A stretch of 64,000 bases of DNA from Gautieria morchelliformis (taxonomy: Eukaryota > Basidiomycota > Agaricomycetes > Gomphales > Gomphaceae), in assembly GCA_015179125.1 (NCBI GenBank), contig WHVA01000038.1:248001-312000 (forward strand), given 5' to 3'. The translations under genes and the position numbers were made by a program. Positions 34,296 to 45,429 of the stretch are shown here, piece by piece; position 1 is the stretch's first letter, and each line of letters starts with the position of its first letter. Under the pieces are notes generated by a model, which was not told the origin of the DNA, made no database searches, and was given only the letters and a program-made list of their open reading frames with translations.

Positions 34296-35183
34296 ACTAG
34301 CCTTCCCAGTGACTTTACACCTTACTTTATGAAATATCAAGTCATCCTTTTCACATGATGGGCTCTGTATAGACCACAGGTTTAACATCAAACTTCAAAG
34401 ACAAAGAATAAGTAGTTTAATCTGGATCAAGTAAGAATATTTGCGGCATCAGACGGTCAGTGAGTCCAAGCGCCGAAGATGTTACCTTGTATGCTTGAGA
34501 CGTTCACACTTATAGGTCTTGGACGCCTACAGGTTGGATCGAACCCCTTTCGTCGATGTGCACCATTTGGACATTTGAATAAGTAGGATGTAAGTATCTG
34601 GATATGAAACCACCAGCGACAATCATGTTAGACTCAGACAGGATATGAGGCTTTGAGTGAGAAAATGGTGGGAAACATTCCTGGCTATGTGGCTGTAGTT
34701 CAGTTGCTTGTCAATTCAAGCACAGTAATGAACGACAGCTGCGCTATCATCCAGTATCTCCGAAACTAACTCACTAGTGAATAACTCTCTCATCAGCAAA
34801 CAAGCTAATGACACACCCGGCTCACCAAGTCAGGTTAATGAAGGGCCTGCCAGAAACCGGTGGGGGTACAGAAGTTGTCCTGCTGCCAAACCACCCCCTC
34901 AACCAAACCACCCCCCGCTACTCACCCCGCTCCCGGCCACCCAGCCTCCCCAATCACCAGTGCACGAACTGCAACTAGTCAAGTTCATCAAAGGGTAGGC
35001 CGGCCAGCAGAGTTAATTGGCTCGGAATCATTTCCACTGCGACAGAAGCGCAAAGCGGACCCGCTGTTAGCACCCCACGGGACGAACACCACATCTCGGA
35101 CACAGCCAAACCACGACGCACAAGATGCCGGGGAAGCTTTTGGAACAGCAAATATCAATATGTAGGACACTTCAAATACTCAA
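34296..35183. other. No recognised gene; Pro-rich frame next to the dehydrogenase
   Basis: A plus-strand Pro/Thr-rich frame (34,860-35,165) ends 20 bp from the dehydrogenase stop, in convergent orientation. It has no start context or domain I can support. The remainder has no clear feature. Confidence 0.35.
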
Positions 35184-37207
35184 TTACAGCGCCGCATTCA
35201 TCTTTTCCATCAAATAATCACAAACGGCCGCTCTTGTGCCCTCATCCTGAAGAGCCGGATTGCCTGCCATTTCGCCCGCATTCCCGTCCCAAAAGCGCAT
35301 GATGGAGGTGGCCGCCCACCCCACGGGGTTCGCGAGGAGGTAGAAAGGGACTTCGGCATAGGATGCAGGCGTCTGGCCCATTACAGCGAGCCCTACGTTC
35401 AAGAACGAAGAGAGATACAACGGAAGCGAGGCGTTGCTTGCGAACTCTGTCTTCGCGGCACCTGGTTGGACGTACGTGAACGTTATGGATGCGAGGGAGT
35501 ACGGCGTGCACAGTCCTAACATCTTGAGGTTTTTTTCTTTCATTTTTTTTTTTTTTTTCTTTTTCTTATCCATTTTTGTCCATTGGGGCCATTCCCTATG
35601 TAAGACGAAGAATACACTATTTTCTTCCTCTCTGGTGTACTATCCCCAACTCTTTATCTGTCTCCACATGCACTCGGGGACTTGCGTCCCGAATTTGTGC
35701 ATGCCTTTGTAAAGCGAGGTTTTGGGCACCGTGCGGGCTGCACAGGCTTGTTCCAATATTATTTCCCGTTCTCCACCAGGCTGACGTCTCCGAACATTTG
35801 TCTAAATCTTCCCGTGGCGTTGATGTATTGGAAGAGTGTCACCATTGCTTTCGGCCTGTTCAGGAGTGTGGCTACCGATCTGGTGCCACGTTTTAGCTTC
35901 TTCTCTAGTTGCTGTCTATGTGTTTTGTATGCCGGGCACTGTATCAGGAAATGGTGGACCGTTTCGTCGCAGCTGAAGCACGCTTCGCACGTCGGTGTTT
36001 CCGCTTTGCCTATTCTGAAGAAGTATTTATTGAGTGGGGCATGTCCCGTGCGTAATTGGATTAGCAGCGAACTGTCGCGCCGTGTTAGCCCTGCGCTAAG
36101 CTTCACGTAGGACGTCAACGGCATCGAGGGGTCGATTCGGTGGGAATACTGCTCTCGGCGATTTCTTGAAGACTAGCTTGGCTCTTTGCTTTAGCTCCTT
36201 GTTGTGTCGTCGCAGTTCAGCTGACTTGCTGATCGGCAGTTTTCCTCGACATTAAGCCGGAACGTCCATCTCGGCTGTGGACTCTCCCTTCGCTGCTCTT
36301 TTTGCTTCCCTGTCCACCCTCTCGTTACCCTCTACTCCTTCGTGCCCAGGTATCCACCTCGTCGTCACTCTCGCGCCCCCCCCCCCCCCCCCTACCCCGC
36401 CATCGATCGCCGATCCATCGGAGCATGGTGAGCTTAGCGTACGAGAGAGGTAGCAGAGCGACAACCGCATCAATAAACGTGTCCATAATGAGAGAGCCTC
36501 GCCAGCAGCATGCTAGCATGCCATAGGAGGCCTTTTCCTTCGCCTTCATGTCAATGTCTTCAAGATCAAGCGCGAACCACTTGAACCCCGGTTTCATGAC
36601 AGTCATGACCCCTTCTTCACGGCAGGGCCGGCGTCCACGGTGAGCGCATACCCAAGCACGAACCGCGACAGGACCTGTACTGCAAAATGCTGCCCGATCC
36701 CCTCCGAAGGCAGTACATACATCCCGTTGGGCGGAGCACCTAAACCCGACGTCACATCTAGCATGCATGACCTGAGCGTGAATGGGGAGCGCACCTTGAC
36801 ACATGAGGAGGTAGTCGATCCCGCGGGGGCCTGCGCGTGTGCGGATGTCGTGAGCAACACGCTCGGCCTCTGCGAAGAGGCCCAAGTCCGCCCTTATGAA
36901 GTGGTGCTCCGGGGCAGCACCGAGCTTGTTCTCCTGCGAGATTTCCTACAGCCGTGCCAGCACGGCGTGTGCTGGATAGCAGGACAATAAGGCCTAGGGA
37001 TACATCACACCAAGGCGCAGGAGCGTACCTTTCGCCTCATTTCGGCCCACAATCCAAACCTCGGCACCAGCCTGTGCAAAGCGACACGCGATGCCCTCCC
37101 CAATGCCCGCCCCGCGACGACAACGCGGTCGGCCGGGATAGTTATGGAAACGTTTCTTTCAGAGATGAGGGAGCGTTTCATGAGATGGGTGGCGGAAATT
37201 GAGCCAT
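35184..37207 (-). pseudogene. Short-chain dehydrogenase/reductase, disrupted host gene
   Basis: Read leftward from ATG 37,207, the gene encodes a Rossmann start (IPADRVVVAG, GIGEGIACRFAQAGAEVW). A one-base loss in a G run breaks the glycine motif near 37,110. A GTACGC...TGTAG intron leads to FAEAERVAHDIRTRAGPRG and IDYLLMCQG, the SDR NAG-like strand. A second intron (GTGCGC...TTTAG) leads to APPNGMYVLPSEGIGQHF and VQVLSRFVLGYAL. After another frame slip come GVMTVMKPG and DLEDIDMKAKEKASYGMLAC. The reading breaks near 36,425 at a LINE fragment and resumes at 35,525 with SITFTYVQPGAAKTEF through the C-terminus, stop at 35,184. SDRs reduce or oxidise carbonyl or hydroxyl groups with NAD(P)H; the substrate is unknown. 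A clear catalytic YxxxK was not seen in the expected place. A copia element sits 5 bp before the ATG. Confidence 0.8.
35530..36425 (-). mobile_element. 5'-truncated LINE fragment inside the dehydrogenase
   Basis: The poly(A) tail reads as T runs at 35,530-35,575. The minus strand encodes an RNase H start SDGSAIDGGVG near 36,420, then TTRWIPGHEGVEGNERVDRE (about 36,300-36,360) and the C-terminal zinc-binding part LIQLRTGHAPLNKYFFRIGK, CEACFSCDETVHHFLIQC, ending VSLVENGK at 35,759. A 3' UTR of about 185 bp follows. A run of 18 C (36,375-36,392) replaces the middle of RNase H. The TSD could not be identified. Confidence 0.82.
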
Positions 37208-37212
37208 GGCGA

Positions 37213-37376
37213 TGTTGCAGCTGCCAATGACGCGGTCGGTCACGTGATCACCCTAATCTAGCGTCTGAGAACTATACAGTTCTTCCTCTTCGAACTCAGG
37301 TGAGACAATAGCATACTTACGAGTATTCGTACTAATATACAGTTCTTCCTCTTCGAACTCAGTCCTGCGTGCAATA
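37213..37376 (+). repeat. 5' LTR of the copia element
   Basis: The LTR begins TGTTGCAG and ends GCAATA, the final CA having become TA. A 26-bp direct repeat (ATACAGTTCTTCC...GAACTCAG) occurs twice inside. GGTTATGGGCCCC directly follows and fits a primer-binding site for a methionine tRNA fragment, as in copia elements; the tRNA match is inferred. Confidence 0.9.
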
Positions 37377-40300
37377 GGTTATGGGCCCCGCGCTCTGAAC
37401 GAAGAAGAAAATTATTATCATGTCAGACTCAGAGACCGAAAAGCACGCGAGAAGCGTTAAGCTTACCAGCTTGAACTATAATGTTTGGGCAGTGGCTCTG
37501 CAAGGGAAACTCATGATGGTAAATGCATGGCGGATAATCACCGAAGACCTCAAAAGGCCGGTGGATACCGTACAGGCAGAAAAGTGGCTACTAAAGCGAG
37601 AGGAAGCCGCCGGTATTATCTTGAAATCCTTAACTCCAACGCAATATGTCCATATCGAGGGGATCATGGATGATCCCATCGAGATGTGGAATAGGTTGAG
37701 AGCCGCGCACCGATCGCTGGTAGCAAACAGCCATTTCCACGCTATGCAGAAGCTGCTAAGCATACGAAAAGATGATGGAGAATCGCTCACAGACTATATT
37801 ACCCGAATAAATACGGCCACCAATGATCTCGTTTCACTCGCACCGAGCACACTTACTGTCCAGAACGTCATCGATGAGATCGGGATACATGCTGCAATCG
37901 CTGGACTCGACCACGTCGAATAGGGCGCCTTCACATCGTCCATCCTCTTGCTCAGTACCCTCAACTGTGCGGCCATCGCCACAGCCTTCCGGAACGAGGA
38001 CTTGAAATGCCAGGCCCCCTCAGCATCATCAGCAGCAGCGCTATCAACAATCTCCAAAAAAAGGGGAAACGTCGCAACTTGCGCCGTCTGCAAGAAACGA
38101 GGTCATACAGCGGACCGATGCTGGATAGCACATCCGGAACTCAAACCACGCCGGGGTGAAGAGGTTGGAGGAAGTAACGGTTCAAATCAAGCGAGGGAGC
38201 GAACCCAGAGTGAAATCACACAGGAATTCGCAGGAAACACAAGTCTACGGACCCTGTCCCCTTCCTCCACAGGCAGCGACGCTGACCTGCCTTGGAACAC
38301 GGATACAGGGGCCACCAGTCATATGATGCCCCACCGTCATTGGCTGCGAGATTACGAAGCTTACCGCGTACCCATTCGACTAGCCACCAATGAGATCGTA
38401 TATTCGGCGGGAAGGGGGAAAGTCTTATTCATCCCTGAGATCGATGGAAAATTAGCACAAAATGTTATTTTCTCCCAAGTCTTACACGTACCTGCGCTGC
38501 AAAATAATCTGCTCGCAGTCCTCCATTTAACTACCCAACACGGATTCACAGTTAACATCGTGAAGGATCGCATCTCATTCTCAAAATGGACAACTATGCT
38601 TCTGTGCTACTGTACAAAAAGGGATAGGCTTCTTAGCTGGGAATACAATGCTAAACTCAGTATGCGCACTCGCCACTTCACCATCCACCATAGATCGCCC
38701 ACTACTACACAAGCGACTTGCCCATATTGGTCGAGCGCGCCTGGAGAGACTCTTGACGGAGGATATGGCAAATGGAATACACGTAAGCGACAGTGCAGAA
38801 ATTCCCCAGATCTGTGAACCCTGCATTGCTGCTAAACAACATCGTCATCCCTTTCCAAAAAAGAGCACCAACCGCACACCCAGGCCACTTGATCTGATTG
38901 TCTCCGACGTGCATGGTCCCCTCCCCATCCGCACACCATCTGGGTATCGATACTGGATCACCTTCACGGATGACTGCACAAGGTACAGATGCGCCTACCT
39001 CCTTAGAACAAAGGACAAAGCATTTGACGCCTATCAATTGTATGAGGCGATGGCAAATTCCCGAGTGCGACGATTTCAGGACGATAAGGGGGGCGAGTAC
39101 ATCGGTCATAAATGGATGCAGCACTTCCAGCATCGAGGCATAATCCACGAATATACAACAAAGGGAACGCCACAGCAAAATGGTATTTCAGAAAGAACCA
39201 ACCGGACACTTACAGAAGGGATAGTCGCTTTACTGCAGCAAGCTCGCTTACCAGCATCAATGTGGGGAGAGGCTCTAAAATTACTGATCAGAATTATTAA
39301 TGCCACCCCAACCTCTGCTCTCCCTGACAAGACACCCTACCAAGCATGGTATGGGTGCAAACCAGACCTAGGAATGCTACACACTTTTGGTGGCGCCACA
39401 TACGTCCACATCCAGAGCAAGGAGAGGGATGGGCTACAGCCAAAGTCCCATAAATGCATCTATCTTGGTTTCGAGGATGGATACAAAGGATGGCGCTGCT
39501 TAGATCCCATCACAAAACGCACCATAATATCCCGCAACGTTATCTTCGACAAATCCGATTTCCCAGGCCTCTCTATCACTGCAAGTACAAGTGAACCAAA
39601 CGTTCCCCTACCTACTCTCTTCCCCATCGAGGCCGGTGTGGCACCGACCATGCAGCCCCCTCCAGACCCTGCACCACCTGAAGCCGATCCTGACATTGAT
39701 GTCCCACCCCCTCCCAAGCTGGTCCCAGAACCCAGAACCCCTCCCACCTGACCCCCATGCTCCTCCTGACCCACCACAATGATCCAGTCGTGCCACGATC
39801 CGCCAGGATTATCGCCAACTCCACGACCCGTTCCTCCGACCCAGCCCCACCCCAGATCACAACAATCCTGGCCTGAGGGGGGTGCAGCAGCTAGCGCATC
39901 AACCATCCAGGCCCTAGAATTCGTCTACAATGGTTCAAACATCTTCAGCAAAAACGAAACCTCACCAGATATCAAATTAGTATTCAATGCAACCATCAAG
40001 GATGATTGAGTGCCTAAAACATTTGCTGAAGCGATGCGACACTCGGATGCACAATTGTGGAAAAACTCGACAGATGCAGAAATCCATGCGCTACTAGAAA
40101 ATGGAACATGGGAGCTTGAAAGATTACCACCTGGAGAAAAAGCCATTGGCTCACGCTGGGTATTCCGAATCAAACTCCATTCGGACGGATCGCTCGACAA
40201 GTACAAGAGCCGCCTGGTTGAGAAAGGTTATACTCAGCGACCGGGTATTGATTACGATGAAGTGTTTGCCCCCACGACACGATGGCCAGCACTACGCACG

Positions 40301-41842
40301 ATACTAGCTCAGGGGGCACTTCAAGGGGCACATATTGAGTCTGTAGACATATCCAATGCATACCTGAATGGAGTCCTAGATGACGACGCATGCATATACA
40401 TGCAACAGCCAGAAGGCTATCATCAGGGGGGAGCAGATTGGGTCTGCAGACTAAAAAGGGGGCTCTATGGATTGAAGCAGAGTGGTAGACTGTGGTATGA
40501 ACGATTGGGAGCAGCCTTAGAAGGCATGGGATTCAAATGCCTCCAATCCGACACGAGCATTTATATATGGATGACCGATGCGACAAAAGTCATAATCCCT
40601 GTTTTTGTCGATGACCTCACTCTAGTATCAGATTCTAAGCAGGAACTGGATAGAGTGAAGGACGAACTGAGCAAAATCTTCAAGTTGAAGGACCTAGGGC
40701 CAATGTATGGGATCCTGCTTTGCTGGTCAAATAAGAGAAATTCCATGTATTTTCGAAATAGTGACCTTAAAATATAGCATACAGGCTTTGCTATCATTGG
40801 GGATGATCTATTTAAACTTCCTCTAATTTCCTATCATTTTTTCGCCATTTTTAACGAAGTCCTTGGCCCAAAACACTTCTATTCTGTTGCAGCAGAGTTA
40901 TGAATCCACATGTATCCACAACTCTGCTTATTCAAACTCCAACGCGCGCGAACCCGAACTCGAGCCTGTGGACACTTACGCACCCACAAACTCTGGCCAA
41001 CCTACCGGTTCAGACTCAGCACTCTGGAAATAGCAATTTATTCCCAAGCCTCCACAACACAGTTTGTGCAATACAAACTCAGCCCAATGTTATGATACTC
41101 CATTTACGACATTAATGATATCACCAAGGCTCGTACCCAAGTTACATACAGATATCCCCGAACCCCCGACTCGCGTACACACGACACCGAGCCAATACAC
41201 CTTCGAGCACGCGTACAAGGCATGCCAAGCGAATCGTCATCATATTGAATGCGTCGATCACATCAATCTCGATCGACAGACTGACCCGAGACACTGATCC
41301 CCGCTTAGACATCAATTCAATTGGGATCAAGGTACATATGCATCCGATCGTCCCTGACCGGACTTGACCGCTGCTCCACAATTCCCCCTCGCACATCACG
41401 CACATGTCTCTCCACACCATCATCTTATGTACAAATAATCCTTAGCATTCCCTTGTCATATTCATTCGATAGCTCGCTCCAGTCTATACTCCACATCCCC
41501 CTATATCCCTGCGTCACATGCCACACGTACTGTATCGACGCCGAGCCCTTTCCAGTAGTTAAGTAGTACAAACAGATGTAACAATTAAGCACGAATAACA
41601 TTAGTTTCACCTCTCCACCGTCTCAAAGTTCCCGATCGAAGTAGTTTCTATAGTACAAGCAGTCCCCTCAGCACTCAAACGTCTACTCGATTCAGCTCCA
41701 CTTGTAGCTTGAATCAATTCCCAACTCCAAATACAAATCCATTTAGAATAACTCTTATCACCCAACCTATGCTACCATAGCAACAAGGCTATGCTAGGCT
41801 GTGCTGTGCCATGACTACACTCCTAAAATAGAATTAGGGTCA

Positions 41843-42253
41843 TGACTCACTGTCAAGCTGGAGTATTATTGGTCCAAAGTCTTGTGACTTGGGAAATGAC
41901 TCCTGCATGACTCAGAGCCTGGCTCGGCACATGACTCATGCTTGAACTCTGGTGTATCATTGGCTGAGAGGCCGCTTACCAATAAAAGGCTGTGTTGAGC
42001 TAATCCTCTTTAAGAATAAGGGTGTATCTTATTCTTAGACGTGACTCATGCCTGACTCACTACCCTATTTCTGCATGACTCACCCCCTAATCGTGGGCTG
42101 CGATTGGTCAACACATGCTCTGACTCACTACCCCATTTCTTTGTGACTCAGTGCATGACTCACACCCAAATCGTGAACTGCGATTGGCCAACACATGCTC
42201 TGACTCACTACCCTTTTTCTCAATGACTCACTACCCTATTTTTTCGTGACTCA
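41843..42253 (+). promoter_or_regulatory. Cluster of twelve TGACTCA sites
   Basis: Exact TGACTCA begins at 41,843, 41,908, 41,932, 42,042, 42,053, 42,076, 42,121, 42,144, 42,156, 42,201, 42,224 and 42,247. TGACTCA is the core bound by fungal Gcn4-type (and animal AP-1) bZIP factors. ATTGG (reverse CCAAT) boxes occur near 41,868, 41,951, 42,104 and 42,185. Part of the cluster arose by an ~80-bp tandem duplication (about 42,090-42,140 and 42,170-42,220). Binding is inferred. Confidence 0.65.
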
Positions 42254-42283
42254 TTCTAGTCTATTAATAGATGGTAGATACAA

Positions 42284-42290
42284 TATAAAA
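42284..42290 (+). promoter_or_regulatory. TATA box downstream of the TGACTCA cluster
   Basis: TATAAAA stands 31 bp after the last TGACTCA and is followed by a pyrimidine-rich stretch, the usual arrangement of a fungal RNA polymerase II promoter. Confidence 0.55.
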
Positions 42291-43835
42291 GGAGGCCTTA
42301 CTGCCCACCTTTCATCAGCCAATACATCATCATCTACTATCCACGTACCTCGTGTGACTTGCCAAGCTTGCACAGCTTACTAAGCTGCTAACCCCAGCTA
42401 GGGTTATTACACTTACTTAGTGTATTAATTCTCAGTTAAGTAGTTGCGTTTCTACTTAGCCACCCGGACTAACACTCCAGGTGAAATTCTGCAGAGTGAG
42501 TCTGACAATCAATTTCCTTGTCAATTAGCTCTCCAATACCCGAGACGAACTGATCAGTGACTTTCCTGATCAGTGACTTTCACAAGTCACTTCTTAAACC
42601 CTAGTTGCTTGTTTATTGCAGTGCATTGACGTTAATCGGGTCAGTCCACTTACAAACTCTCCTGTGAAGCCATTCCTATCTTTTTGGAATACTTGGACCC
42701 CGATAGTTGTCCTCGAACCTACAGACTTTTAGTTTATTGTTCAGTGCTGCTAAGAAACGTATTGCCTTCCATCCGTATTAACTTGGACTAGTTTTTACGC
42801 GGATTGCAACCAAGGTACAAATATTAAATTATTTCCGGAGTTGTGCTGCAGCATTGTTTAATATTCTTTGAGTTTCGTATACGACACGTTCTGATAGACC
42901 AAAGTGTTAGCTCTGACACCAAAGTCTTGAAGGGTTCCAAAACAGCCAACAACGTCACTACTGGGGGTAGAAGTGAAGTATGATCGCTCACAGAAGACAC
43001 TGAAATTATCACAGAAGCAATATATTCAGGAAATCTTAGAACGATTACAAATGTCGGATTGCCGACCCATATGCACACCTATGACCCCGGGCCTGCACCT
43101 TAACTATAGTATGGGACCTTCAACTCCAGAAGAGATAGAAGAAATGCAGAACATACCATATCTGAATGCGGTCAGAGCACTGAATTACCTAGCGGTCGCA
43201 ACGCGCCCCGATATCGCATATGTGTCGGTCGCCTTTCCCGTTTCAACTTGAACCCAGGACCGACGCATTGGGCAGTGGTGAAGCATCTCCTGCGCTACCT
43301 GCAAGGAACCATCGATCTAGCCCTCACCTTCGCACCAGATCCCTCTGCCAAATTGTTCCAGACATGGACGGATGCCGACCATGGGGGAAACCAGGATAAT
43401 GGCCGATCGACCTCCAGTTTTGTTACCAAAGTCGGGACTGGAGCTATTAGCTGGGCTAGCAAGTTACAGAATTTTGTTACCTTGTCAACAACAGAAGCCG
43501 AGTTCGTCGCTTCAGTTTTTGCAGGGACGGAGATCATATGGCTAAGAAATCTTTTTGGTGAGCTCGGTTCAAAATTGGAGGAACCATCTTACCTCTACAT
43601 CGACAATGAATCTGCGCTTTCCGTCACTAAAAATCCCGAGCATCACGGGCGAATGAAGCACCTTGACCTCAGGTACTTCTGGTTGAGAGAGAAGGTCATG
43701 CAGAAAATTATTCAAATCGGGTACATACCTACTGGTCGCATGCCAGCAGATCTACTCACGAAGGTGCTGCCTTGCGAATTAGTAGAGCGCCACCGGCGCA
43801 CCATGGGTCTGTTCTGATGGCAGACGGACTGCGTC

Positions 43836-43841
43836 AGGGGG
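43836..43841 (+). promoter_or_regulatory. Polypurine tract of the copia element
   Basis: AGGGGG lies two bases before the 3' LTR, the position of the plus-strand primer. Confidence 0.55.
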
Positions 43842-43843
43842 TG

Positions 43844-44020
43844 TGTTGCAGTACCGCCAGTGACGCAGTCGGTCACGTGATTACCCTAATCTAGCATCTG
43901 AGTTCGAAGAGAGAACTATACAGTTCTTCCTCTTCGAACTCAGGTGAGACAATAGCATACTTGCGAGTATTCGTACTAATATACAGTTCTTCCTCTTCGA
44001 ACTCAGTCCTGCGCGCAACA
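43844..44020 (+). repeat. 3' LTR of the copia element
   Basis: It begins TGTTGCAG and ends GCAACA. It carries the same 26-bp internal direct repeat as the 5' LTR and 13 extra bases that complete an inverted repeat, GTTCGAAGAG...CTCTTCGAAC (about 43,906-43,940). Confidence 0.92.
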
Positions 44021-44025
44021 GGCGA

Positions 44026-44999
44026 AACATTTATAACCATGGTTGCCCGCACAGCGTGCAGCGTGTGTACTTAGTGCGCCGATTATGTAAATGGACTCTA
44101 AGCCGGTTGGCACCTCTTGGCTGCAGACCGCTCCCTACGCGCCGGACCCCATGTCGCCCCACAACTCCACGACGCTCTCCCCACATACCGCACTGCCCAT
44201 AGTCCCGGATACGGCGCGCATGCCGACGTACAAATTTGCTTGACGACGGCGGAGGGGATGCATTTGACCAAGGTGCGTTGGGTTGATGAGGTGCCGTGCA
44301 CGAGCTTACTAATGCGGTTCTTTCAGCTTCTGCATGCTTCTTGCATGCTTCTTCCGAGCTTCTTTCGCCGCTTCACACTTCTTCCTGGGGGTGCCGGGGG
44401 TGCTGGAGGGGGCGGTTTAAAAATGTTTCCTGGCAATGCCTCTATTTATGGACGTGGGAGGATGGCGCTGCTGAGGACAGCTTCGATGAAGGCTTGTAAG
44501 TAGCATGTGTCTGTTGTATTCCGATGCACCTGTTTCAAATGTTTCTCAGTCATGCCGGTCAGCTGTTTAGGGTGTCATCGCCAGTGCGTTCGGCAGTCAG
44601 ACCTGGACAAGCATGAGCGCAAGTGCCTCGCGGTATGAAACAGAGAAGCAACTTGGGAAGCGTCGCCACTCGCATAGATCCCATTCTCCACATTATGCAA
44701 AGAGGCCTCAAAGGATGACGGTGGTCGTGTTGGACTGTGTGGTAACTGTAGGCGTCTCTAAGAAGCTTGGTGCATCATTGATATGTGAGCACGTGCTCGA
44801 TACACGTGCTCGATATTGCTTCTGCATCTACATTCCTGAGATACACAACCCAGGCACACTACTGTATCAAAGAACCAGGCACCCCCTCAAGGAACCCATG
44901 ATGCCATACAAACCACATCAATTGAGGGATCGGGTCGGCGAAGGCCGGCAGGTACGATTGCACTGCATGGTCAGATGCAAATCACAGACAACCTGGCTG
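44026..44999 (+). other. Former upstream region of the dehydrogenase; possible exons
   Basis: The TSD shows that 44,021 onward was next to the dehydrogenase ATG before the copia insertion, so this is its 5' flank. A 50-codon frame starts at ATG 44,091 on the opposite strand and could be a divergent gene's first exon. A further segment, 44,553-44,636, follows a GTAAGT...TCTCAG intron-like stretch and encodes PVSCLGCHRQCVRQSDLDKH, which looks like a degenerate C2H2 finger (CX2C...HX3C). Neither is proven. Confidence 0.35.
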
Positions 45000-45205
45000 A
45001 TGCCCATGTTCCCGGTGCTTGGACCGCATCCAACTGGTTTGCCTGGTTTGCTGTGAAAAACTGTAAAGCAGCGCTTGTAGACATGTGTGGGTCCAGCCCT
45101 CACCCTACTTAAGACTGGACGTCTGGACGTGCTTTGCACAGAAGCTAGAGAGATCTTGATGTAAAAGAGAATATAGGAGCACTTCAACTTGAAGGTAGAA
45201 AATTG
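45000..45205 (-). repeat. Dispersed repeat (copy 3 of 3, diverged)
   Basis: GTTCCCGGTGCTTGGACCG, GTAGACATGTGTGGGTCCAGCC and GAAGCTAGAGAGATCTTGA match the 34.08-kb copy in the same order and the 16.56-kb copy in reverse. Its reading frame is more broken. Confidence 0.65.
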
Positions 45206-45429
45206 AGTCCTGATGCAAGGCGACCTGTGACTCGTGAGCTAGCATAGCTTCCTCCCCGCTCTCTGACAGACACCAAATGGGACTCCAATCAGCATCCACA
45301 GGCATTGGAGGTGTTATCAGCAGAATACCGACCAGTGATAATGAGCATCATTGTGCCTACTGACCTCGGCTTTTTTTTTTTTTTTTTTTTTTTGTTTTTT
45401 GTTTTATGTTTTATGTTTTTTTTTTTGCA

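Larger units (their letters stand above)
40718..42963 (+). mobile_element. 2.2-kb insert in the copia RT, LTR-like, non-coding
   Basis: The RT frame stops matching after GGGATCCTG (40,717) and resumes with GGGGTAGAAGTG (42,964). CTG is shared at both joins; no 5-bp TSD or TIR was found, so the insert may be composite. No coding domain is seen in it. Its right half looks like a promoter: twelve TGACTCA sites, CCAAT boxes and a TATA box, as in an LTR. TTTGGTGTCAGAGC on the minus strand near 42,910-42,925 resembles a gypsy-type primer-binding site, suggesting an origin from an LTR retroelement. Confidence 0.7.
37420..43817 (+). pseudogene. Copia gag-pol polyprotein, interrupted
   Basis: Gag starts at ATG 37,420 (LTSLNYNVWAVALQGKL). 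A TAG at 37,921-37,923 interrupts it. Then follow the zinc knuckle CAVCKKRGHTADRC near 38,085, the protease WNTDTGATSHMM near 38,300 and, after a frameshift near 38,650, integrase: HKRLAHIG...CEPC zinc part, LIVSDVHGP, FQDDKGGEY and NGISERTNRT (the D, D, E residues). A frame slip near 39,740 and a TGA at 40,007-40,009 precede the RT (GSRWVFRIK, VDISNAYLNGVL, VFVDDLTLVS). The RT is cut at 40,717 and resumes at 42,964 (VEVKYDRSQKTLKLSQ). A frameshift near 43,240 precedes RNase H (TWTDADHGG, TTEAEFVA, YIDNESAL, HHGRMKHLDLRYFWLRE). The enzyme set would copy and integrate the element; it cannot now be made as one chain. Confidence 0.93.
37213..44020 (+). mobile_element. Ty1/copia retrotransposon with two LTRs and TSD GGCGA
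   Basis: LTRs at 37,213-37,376 and 43,844-44,020 enclose gag-pol in copia order (protease, integrase, RT, RNase H). GGCGA flanks the element at 37,208-37,212 and 44,021-44,025. Its left LTR stands 5 bp upstream of the dehydrogenase ATG in opposite orientation. A 2.2-kb insert splits the RT. The two LTRs differ at about seven positions plus indels, so the insertion is not very recent. Confidence 0.95.

Noticed and set aside
34520-34560. A tRNA T-arm-like sequence GGGTTCGATCCAACC on the minus strand
   Set aside because: No A box, anticodon arm or acceptor stem can be formed around it.
40718-42963. The copia insert as a classical solo LTR
   Set aside because: I could not find TG...CA edges with a 5-bp TSD; only CTG is shared at the joins, so I left it as an unclassified insert.
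44030-44036. TTATAAA on the minus strand as the dehydrogenase TATA box
   Set aside because: Before the copia insertion it would lie only about 15 bp from the ATG, too close for a TATA box and transcription start.
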